From Diphasiastrum complanatum (lineage: Eukaryota; Streptophyta; Lycopodiopsida; Lycopodiales; Lycopodiaceae): DNA of 62,000 nucleotides. The stretch covers positions 40,398,599-40,460,598 of the forward strand of contig CM055103.1 in assembly GCA_029204225.1 (NCBI GenBank), in the 5' to 3' direction. Each line of letters opens with the position of its first letter. The stretch's first letter is position 1. Of this stretch, positions 54,714 through 62,000 are shown piece after piece. The notes below the pieces were generated by a model. That model saw only the letters and a list, made by a program, of their open reading frames with translations. It did no database searches and had not been told where the DNA came from. The translations under genes and the position numbers were made by a program.

Positions 54714-56027
54714 CTAACTTGCCTCATGTACTATGTCCTTTTCTATAGCTTGGTTCTCCATAGTCTCTTTACCATCCATTTTAGCATGCCCCTCATCCTC
54801 AATCAAAGTGTTATCATTATGATCTTCAATAACATCATCAAGGCCAACATAACCTTCTTGCATATTGAACAAATCAATGCCCTTTGAGGAGTCAGCAATA
54901 TCTCTAAGATAATCTGTAGGCAGTAGTTGAGCTTGACATGAAGAAGGTAATTGGCTTGCACTTTGACTTGCACTTCCCATCTTCCCCCCCAAGCTTTTAT
55001 AGAAGGCATTAACCTCAGGCAAGCTTTCAACCATCATGGAAGCATAGCTTTCAAGCAAATCTTTCTTAGAAGAGTTACTTACAAACACAATTGTCTTCCT
55101 CTCGCTACGTAGGGCCTTTGTCATGGCGAATCCTCCAGTAAATGCATCTACAACAACTTTTCCATGTTGGCAAAATGAGGAAACAAGCATAGAAAAGAAT
55201 GTGCAGTCTTTGGGATATTTGCTGGTACAACCTCCGCTTATTGCACAACTCTCATATGTTATAGGCTTCTCAAACAATCCAAATTTTGTTTTTGAAGTTG
55301 ACATTGATTCTGATGGTGATTCTTTTTCCTCTTCACTTTCATCTTCATCATATATAATGGACGACACTTCATTGGTAATAAGAGCATCCCATATGGTTTT
55401 GTCCTCTGTCTTTGAGATCATTGCCATCAACACAACAAGATCATGGCTACTTGTGTATCTTTTTTTACATGCATCCCCTCTAGTGTATGATCCATACTCT
55501 AGATGAACGGAACCAGCAATGTGTCATAAAGTAGTATCCAAAGCACTCAAAACTGGTCCATAAGGTACTAGTGCAACCAAGACATAAGAATCACCCAAGA
55601 TAATGCTAGCAATGCATTCCACCAACCTTTTAAAAGCATCTGTGGTCCACTCGTACTGAGGCCCTTGTGATGTAGTGTCTACAAGCACTAACCCAATGTC
55701 ATTAGAATCACCACATGCTGCTATCACATCTGTAAAGCATGAGATTAATTTCCCTATGTTGAAAATCCTCCAAGGCCTTTCAAAATGTAGACATTGTTGT
55801 ACTCCAAATGCCTTCGCATGTGCAAGACGTAGTTCATTCTTCACAACTTCAGGTAGAGGTGTCTTTTTTTTTGCTTTGTTGATTGACTCCTTCATCCAAT
55901 CTTTGCTCCAACTATACATCTTATCATAAAGCTCTTTTGTGATATTGTATTTTTTTGCAATCTCATCATATTGTAGCTTCTCCTCACCAGAGATGCTCTT
56001 TAAGTACTCCACAATTCCATTCTTCAA
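54714..56027 (-). pseudogene. Beta-class amino-methyltransferase-like domain (C-terminal part of gene)
   Basis: Two open pieces are joined through one TGA (55524-55526). The first (56027-55527) has FERPWRIFNIGKLISCF, then IGLVLVDTTSQGPQYEWTTD (Asp at residue 117, 55679), then LVECIASIILGDSYVLVALVPYG. The second (55433-54714) has GGCTSKYPKDCTFFSMLV, then GKVVVDAFTGGFAMTKALRS (55157 onward), then an acidic tail. In beta-class DNA amino-methyltransferases the catalytic (D/S)PP(Y/W) comes before the AdoMet-binding DxFxGxG, and the spacing here fits. The catalytic motif is DTTSQ, so activity would be lost. Assignment rests on motif order and secondary-structure feel, not on a search. It follows the ParB-like segment after an intron-containing stretch. 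Confidence 0.5.
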
Positions 56028-57044
56028 TATGTATCATACTTGAAACTTGTAGTCACATCCTCCATGTCTTTGTACTCTGTTACTACTTTTGCCTTTTTTA
56101 ACAATATGGTTCCACGAAATATCATTTCTTGTATCTTTAAAACCTCATCATCAAGCAACCCTTAAATACAACGAAAGATGTTGGGAGATAATTGTGTGGT
56201 ACCATCCACTTGCATCTTTTTACCTTTTGCAACCTCATTTGAATCCTTATTGGAATGCTCACCCCTGTTGTTTGCAATTTCTCCGATTATGTACTTCTCC
56301 ATAATATCCAACCACCTATTGAAAATAAACTCGCTACTCAAAAGCATATGCAAGTCACTTCTTGCATTTATTGCCTCCAATGTAACCTTTATTGCTTCCA
56401 TGAATTCCTGCACAACATTTAGTAAGACAAAGAAATATCATAAACACGCTTACAACTTAGAAATGCATGAATAAATCTTTATTACTTAAATCTACTAATA
56501 AAAAAGATTAAAAAAAAAAAATAGCATAAGTACAAGGATCACCTTCCATTTTGAGTTTGCTATGGAGTGCCCTCCTGTTGGCTTTGGCGGACAACCAAAG
56601 TATTCCCATTGTTTTCTTGCTTGTGATAGAGCATCTTGATATGGAGTCTTTACCATAACCTCTTGATGGAGTTGATAAATGAATCTTGAAAGCTTCAAAG
56701 TTTCAAGATAATCTCGTGCACCTAGTATCCTTGAATTTCTAGTATTGTAATAGTCTCTTAGATGTTGTGGACATGTTGGAGACTAATATAGAATGTTGAC
56801 CAGAGACAACATAATACCTGTAAGAAAAAATTTTGCTCTCAAGAATCTCATCTCTCTTTAACATTTTTTTTGTTTGAACATCATAAGGTACTAGGTCTGC
56901 TATCATATCAACCACATGAGGCATACTCGTAAACTGGCTCATCAAATATTTGTATTGTACCTTGTTGATTGATTGATATACATAATGAGCAGGAGCACAA
57001 TCACACAATGTCACATGAATCAAGAATGTGCGATTTTTTCCCAA
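56028..57044 (-). pseudogene. ParB-like segment and helical linker of the same gene
   Basis: 57044-56739 reads CDCAPAHYVYQSINKVQYKYL, then KRDEILESKIFSYRYYVVSGQHSI. The 'xxVVSGQHS' text resembles the G-x-H-R/S box of ParB/sulfiredoxin-fold proteins. After a frame change it reads PQHLRDYYNTRNSRILGARD, LSRFIYQLHQEVMVKTPYQD and ARKQWEYFGCPPKPTGG. A clean intron follows (56542-56408, donor GGAAG|GTGATC, acceptor TTGTGCAG|GAATTC) and keeps frame W-K|E-F. 56407-56162 continues as helix (FMEAIKVTLEAINARSDLHML). TAA at 56162-56164 and another frame break near 56027 precede the methyltransferase-like part. Confidence 0.45.
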
Positions 57045-58220
57045 ATGGATACATATGTGAAAATTTCTCCCAGAACAGTTGACCTTCTACTTTTTCCAAG
57101 GCCGTACTTACATTGTTGACACTTTCATTTGGTCCTGCTTGGTTCAATGGTTGAGCCATCTCGAGGGTAGTCACGTCCATGCCAATGATATCACATGTTC
57201 TAGATTGATTGGCAATAGTCTCATATCCTTGAAAGTTCTGAGGCATGACTTCTTCTCCACCTCTTGTGCTTGATCGCCCGCTATGTGGTTTTGTTCTTGT
57301 CTCATTCCTCCGTGAAGATGAAGTTGTCACTTTCCTTTTCTCTTTAAGCACTTTTGGTTGTGATGCCTTCTCAATGTTTGAATCCGACATTATTACCTTT
57401 TCTTCAGTATTTTTTGAGCCTATATCCTTGTCGATATCTAGCTCCGGTTGTTTTCCCATGTCTTGAATCTTTTTGAATGGTGTTCCTTTCTCACCATCTA
57501 TCTTCAAAACTTTTGCCTTAGATATCTTCTCCTTTATCCTCCTTACACTTCCCAATTTGCGCATAGCTAGATAGTTTGTAAGATCTCCCTCTACCAATTG
57601 AATGCCTCTCCTAGAAAACCCATCATTGCCCAATGTATGTGTTCTTTTTTCCTTTAGTGCATCTTTTATAATACTAGAATAAACTTTAGAAGAAGGAGCT
57701 CTTCCTATGTCAAGTTGCTTAGCTTTGACCTTTTTAAATCCTTCAACAATGTCTTCACAAGAAGAGAGTCCAGAATCTGCAATCCATTCTGAAAGATTTG
57801 AAATATCCCAACCCATCTTGATCATTAAACCTTCTCTTCCATTTTTGCTTGGCCCCATCATGATAGGAGAGTACTTAGACCATTGCAACTCAATACCGAG
57901 TAATTTTTTTTCTGTTGTGGGCATTCCACTTGAGCAAAATTACATGGTACACCATATGCAGACATTATGTTATCCATGCTTAAAATTATTCCCATACATT
58001 TGTAACCTTGTCCATTTTCATTAACATAAAGAAATACATCTCCCTTATCTGCATTTGGTCCAATAGATTCCATATACCAAGGAGTTGCTTCAAAAATTTC
58101 CATCCTTACATCTACCACCACGTCTATTATTGGGAGAATGTCATGACAAGAGATCACTTCCATAGGACTTTTATTATTTAAATCTGCAACACCGATCTCT
58201 TTTTCCATGTCTACAACCAA
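57001..58220 (-). pseudogene. N-terminal region of the ParB/methyltransferase-like gene
   Basis: Two minus-strand frames join across a T8 run (57904-57911). The upstream frame 58220-57858 starts MVVDMEKEIGVADLNNKSP and includes PWYMESIGPNADKGDVFLYV. The downstream frame to 57001 (307 residues) includes GREGLMIKMGWDISNLSEWIA, a long Lys/Glu/Ser-rich middle with the basic TTSSSRRNETRTKPHSG segment (possible nuclear signal), and FWEKFSHMYPFG. One-base slippage in the homopolymer explains the frame change. I recognise no domain in it. Another slip near 57040 (ggaaaaaa) leads into the ParB-like part. The probable start ATG at 58220 faces the plus-strand gene across about 380 bases. Confidence 0.45.
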
Positions 58221-58299
58221 TATTAGCAGTGATGAATAAATAAATATACATGTACCATGATAATAAAAAATGTACTACTTAGTGAGAGCTCATAGTACT

Positions 58300-58680
58300 A
58301 ATCATGTCCACTTTATTCACTTGACAGAAGGTGTCTGTGAAGGTAGAGAGAAGCAAGAATAATGGCTGCCCACATGTGATGTATGGGTTTAGGGAGGGCT
58401 AGTGTGTATAACCTTGTCTATTCCATTCATGTTTGATGGATGACGTCTGTCAAGATGGAGGGAAGTAGGAAGAAGAGTTGCCCTCACGCGATGTATGTCT
58501 GCGTACAACCCTATCTATTTCATTCATACTTGATAGACGACATCCGTCAAAGTAGAGAGAAGCATGGTGATGGACTACTTGCATGAGTTGGTGAAGCATG
58601 GCAAGGGGTAGTGCAACAACCTTGTCTACTTCATGCATGCTTGACGAACGGTGTCCATCAAGTAGGAGGGAAGTCGAAAA
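58300..58680. repeat. Four degenerate tandem repeats of about 100 bp between divergent genes
   Basis: Units begin near 58303, 58410, 58507 and 58618, with the pattern 'aacc(t/c)tgtcta(t/c)ttcattcat..(c/t)ttga(t/c)(g/a)..cg(t/a)c(t/c)gtcaa..agagaag'. The fourth runs into the first codons of the plus-strand frame. They occupy the likely bidirectional promoter. Confidence 0.75.
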
Positions 58681-59887
58681 TGATCATGTTGGTATCACTA
58701 TCTCTAAAATTTATGGAAACATGATATATCAAATTGATAATGTGGTCCATGAAGTTAATGAAGTGGAAAATATTCATATTCAACTTTTAAAATGGCCAAT
58801 CACAAAAGTGACACTGGAGGATGGCAGTAAGCTTATTGACCATCAACAGGAGGATGAGATCATTTTTGACTTACACGAACAAGATATGTTATCAGCTCTG
58901 CAAATTGATACTGCAAAATCAACACAAGTTGCAAGGAAAAGAAGGTATAGAATGGTCAATAGAAAGACATCAAAAAATGAGAGTAACTCAAACACGTCAA
59001 AGATTCCACGTCTCTTGATGTTTGAAAGCATTCGTGTAGTTTCAGTTGTTGATTGTTGTGATGAGAATTGTTGTCAACATGTGGAGAGGAAAAAGATTGA
59101 AGAAGCTTGACAACAATATTGGGGACAAATCTCGTCTGACAGGGTTACATATGTATATGATATGCTTCAAGCCTCACAGAACAAGGAAGGAAAACAAAGA
59201 GATATAACTATGTTATTTTGTGGGGGGACTATATGTCAAAAAGCATGGTACACAATACATGGAATATCAAAGGCTTCATTTCACAGGTACAAAGCTTCCT
59301 ATGAGCAAGGGACTAGAAAAGCAACACATGGAAACAAAGGAATAATACGACGAGCATGGGAACACGTGGATATGGCCAAAGCAATTATCCAAGACTATGT
59401 GGATAACAATGCAGAAATTATGCCTCATAGGAGCAGAACAACATTTGAGGGCGATAGGGACAATCAACTCATTTTGGCAGGAGTTTATAAGCAACAAGAT
59501 ATTTTGCATGAAGTCAACATCACATTGTCAAGCTTAGATACAAAAGCATTTCACACTCTACACTTAGTAGACTCTGGAGAACTGTCTTTAAGCAAGTGTC
59601 ACTTTGCAAATCTAGCTCATTTTTGAAATGTGATATTTGTACTTCAATACAGATGAAGTTGGCATCAACCAAGGTGGTACAAGATCGTGCAAATTTGTTC
59701 ATGGAAAAGAGAAAACACATGCTTGCACAAATGACATGTCGTAATTTGTACTATTCTTGGAAGCAAAAAGCTTGTTGTGATCCTAACAAATATGTGTGCA
59801 TTATTCATGATAAAATGGATCAAGTAAAGACATGCATACCTCGGCTAAAGACCCATCCTAAAAGCTCGAGTCGTGTCATGCAGCTTC
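58598..59887 (+). pseudogene. Transposase-like protein, cut by copia G
   Basis: Plus-strand pieces: 58598-59110 (VSVVDCCDENCCQHVERKKIEEA), one TGA at 59108-59110, then on in the same frame to 59626 (QYWGQISSDRVTYVYDMLQAS, MLFCGGTICQKAWYTIHGISK, KATHGNKGIIRRAWEHV, IMPHRSRTTFEGD). A frame change near 59600 leads to FLKCDICTSIQMKLAST, HMLAQMTCRNLYYSWK and CIIHDKMDQVKTCIPRL (59596-59887). Cys-pair motif, 'xICxxAxxxIHGIS', then an Asp in 'IxDxMDQxKT' is the layout I associate with a widespread set of uncharacterised eukaryotic transposase-like proteins. The Asp would be a DDE-type catalytic residue. Exact superfamily unknown. It ends where the LTR of G begins. Confidence 0.5.
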
Positions 59888-60574
59888 TGTGAAAAGTACA
59901 GTACTAAGGACCATAAATGGATCTTTGAATGATCCACAAGGTGATTGTATGCTTGTTAAACAATCTATCAGAAACTAGTCATCAGAAAACAAGATCTAGT
60001 TTAGCAGCTTGATAGGAAACAAGTAGAGACAATCAAAGCATTGATCAATTAGTATAATCCAACTCCACACGTGTGGAAATAAGGCTGTAGTACGGCCTGT
60101 AGACAGTGTTTACAAAGTGCCAAAGCTGGGTTTCATTGGAAAAATAGAGTAATGACCATACAATGAGAGGAAACTCGAGTTTCTCCTTGAGGCTCTAAAA
60201 AGTTTCTATCTTCACACTATGGAGAATGGGAATACATAGTAAAACACACTTCCTTTGCAAAGTTAGGTGAAAATCCAGGTAATAAGGAAGTAGACTCCAT
60301 TTTCTTGCCCTAATGTGAAAACCCTAGCCTAGATCCAAGAGTCATGCTTGGTAGGTGCATGGTAGGTACAAATCTCATCATAAATCATGGTCTAGATCCT
60401 ACAAAGTAGGAATCACTACCAAATGGACACAACCACTCCTCTCGACTTGTGGTAACCTACTTTAGGTGTGAATATACAAGTGGCACTTTGGCCATTCAAG
60501 TAACTAACAACAATATTGACAAAATGTACAATATTCTACATGGCTAGATTTGCCAATGTAGGCAATTTTTCACA
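59888..60574 (-). repeat. 3' LTR of copia G
   Basis: Plus-strand edges are TGTGAAAAG...TTTTTCACA, giving TG...CA on the minus strand. It contains CCACACGTGTGG (60065-60076). It interrupts the transposase-like frame. The bases before it are gcttc (59883-59887), the expected TSD. The other LTR is outside the window. Confidence 0.8.
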
Positions 60575-62000
60575 CTCCTCCTCAAATCCAGCCTTGGAAA
60601 CCACAATGCTTTTATCAACCACTCCAATTGAAAATCTAAGCTTGACAAATGAATCTTTAGGTAAAGATTTAGTAAATAAATCAGCAAGCAAGTTGGTGAT
60701 GACACGTGTTGGAGCTTGATCTCCTTGGCTTGCACTTTCTCCCTCAGAAAATGATGAGCAATTTCGATGTGTTTGCTCTTGCATGGAATGTAGGATTAGT
60801 TGCAAGTGATTGGGCTGATTGGTTGTCACAATAGATGATAGGGAGCTCCTCCTCCATGACATGAAGCTCCACCAATAGCCTTTTGAGCCACAAGACCTCC
60901 TTGCATGTTGATGTCAAGGCCTTGTATTCGGATTCTGTGGAAGATAGGGAGATGGTATCTTGCTTTTTGGAAAGCCAAGAAACTACTCCATCACATAGAA
61001 AGGTGGCAAAGGCACTTGTTGATCTTCTATCCACTTTGTCACCTGCAAAATCCGAGTCACTATAGGCTCTTAAGCCAAGATTAGTTCCTCTATACAAAAT
61101 ACCAAAATTCTTAGTGAATGAAATGTATCTAAGAACTCTTTTGGCCATCTTCCAATGTGAAACTAGAGGACTTTGCATGAATTGGCTTAATTTTCCAACA
61201 CTATAACTAAGATCAGGTCTAGTTATAGTTAAATAGATCAAGGAGCCAATAAGCCTTCTATATAATGTGATGTCCTCAAAGGATGCTTCATCACAACCAA
61301 TAGATGCTTTTACATGTTGCTCCATTGGTGTCTCAATGCCTTTACAATTCTTCATTCCAAATCTATCTAGGATGGATGTAGCATATTTAGATTGACAAAT
61401 GAAGCTAAAATCACATCCTCTAATAACCTCTATTCCAAGAATGAAGCTTAATAGGCTGAGATCTACCATCTAAAACTCTTTTGCTAAAGCAATCTTTACA
61501 TCTCTAATTCCATCTAGATCATTACCACTCAAGATAATGTCATCTACATACAAAACAAGAATAATGATCATGCCATCATGAAAACTTATATACAATGATG
61601 GATCATAGGCACTCATTACAAAGTTGATGGAAATGAGAAAAGAGTTTTGCCTAGAGTACCATGCTCTAGGTGCTTGCTTGAGCCCATAAAGGCTCTTCTT
61701 CAAAAAACACACCTTTCCTTCATGCTTTGCCTTGATGAAGCCCTCGGGTTGCCTCATGTAGATCTCTTCCTCCAAATAACCATTGAGGAATGCATTTGTG
61801 AAGTCAAGTTGGAATAGCTCCCAATTGAAGGTTTGTAGCAAGACTAATGATCAACCTGATAGTAACAAGCTTAGCCACAGGAGCAAAAGTCTCATCATAG
61901 TCAATGCCTTTGGTTTGTAAAAAACCTTTGGCAACAAGCCTAGCTTTATGCTTGCTTATTGATCCATCTTGATTATACTTCAATCTAAACATCCACTTGC
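60536..62000 (-). mobile_element. Ty1-copia element G: RT and RNase H (continues beyond window)
   Basis: Minus strand from the right edge: FRLKYNQDGSISKHKARLVAKGF, DETFAPVAKLVTIRL. After a frame change: LDFTNAFLNGYLEEEIYM, LKKSLYGLKQAPRAWY, LVLYVDDIILSG (YVDD intact). A single TAG (AKEF-stop-MVDL at 61470-61472) leads into 60744-61469, with LSFILGIEVI, RRLIGSLIYLTITRPDLSY, RAYSDSDFAGDKVDRRSTS (RNase H Asp), SLSSTESEYKAL (Glu) and YCDNQSAQSLA (Asp). The final frame 60536-60862 holds the HH/TKSLP tail. All catalytic residues are present, with three frame or stop defects. This is the least decayed copia RT here and probably the youngest insertion. Confidence 0.9.
60575..60588 (-). other. Polypurine tract of copia G
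   Basis: Minus strand GATTTGAGGAGGAG directly before TGTGAAAAATTGCC. Confidence 0.8.

Noticed and set aside
60536-60719. 67-residue plus-strand frame over the LTR edge of G
   Set aside because: It is antisense to the RNase H tail and PPT of copia G.

Overview
The window is nuclear DNA from a land plant. It carries PLS-class pentatricopeptide repeat (PPR) genes with E and decayed DYW domains, an organellar DNA-binding (OSB/PDF-motif) gene with GT-AG introns, and a dense load of LTR retrotransposons of the Ty1-copia and Ty3-gypsy types. The long, almost identical PPR arrays and the TE load would fit a fern or lycophyte. That is an inference from style, not a match to a named species. No rRNA, tRNA, CRISPR or prokaryote-type operon was seen.

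Layout. 1-2950: 3' part of a PPR gene (copy 1) with a broken E+/DYW tail and its 3' flank. 3363-6115: minus-strand copia RNase H scrap, then a truncated plus-strand copia element with a hairpin where its protease should be. 7803-18547: a non-autonomous LTR element (X) with a pol-free interior, split by a complete minus-strand copia element A (9847-15736, TSD ATTGT). 18561-21716: truncated relative of A (B). 22187-23700: copia and gypsy scraps on the minus strand. 23704-26390: AT-rich, with an orphan LTR end and primer-binding site. 26391-27880: GA microsatellites around a GC-rich block with a GGCGCC array. 27978-29412: OSB-like gene. 29512-32161: PPR copy 2 (seven 303-bp units), then its DYW relic and duplicated 3' flank to about 33270. 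34305-35690: plus-strand copia RT. 35900-36774: LTR-like direct repeat. 37860-40140: gypsy gag-protease. 40150-42705: unidentified coding-like block joined to a copia gag-protease (E). 43152-49898: minus-strand copia F with a 629-bp TIR element inside. 49899-53430: mostly non-coding, with minisatellite, orphan PBS and a duplicated gene tail. 53437-54360: decayed FCP1/HAD-phosphatase-like gene. 54714-58220 (minus) and 58598-59887 (plus): a divergent pair. 59888-62000: copia element G, running off the window.

The most unusual region is 53437-59887. The minus-strand member of the divergent pair reads as an N-terminal unknown region, a segment with a ParB-like 'SGQHS' motif, and a two-part segment whose motif order matches beta-class amino-methyltransferases. 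The plus-strand member resembles transposase-like proteins (Cys/His-rich N-terminus, later 'HDKMDQVKT' acidic motif). Degenerate tandem repeats of about 100 bp lie between them. I read this as the decayed remains of a DNA transposon or giant mobile element carrying its own DNA-modification gene. The functional names rest on motif reading only.

Apart from the OSB-like gene and PPR copy 2, nearly every coding segment shows stops, frameshifts or truncation.
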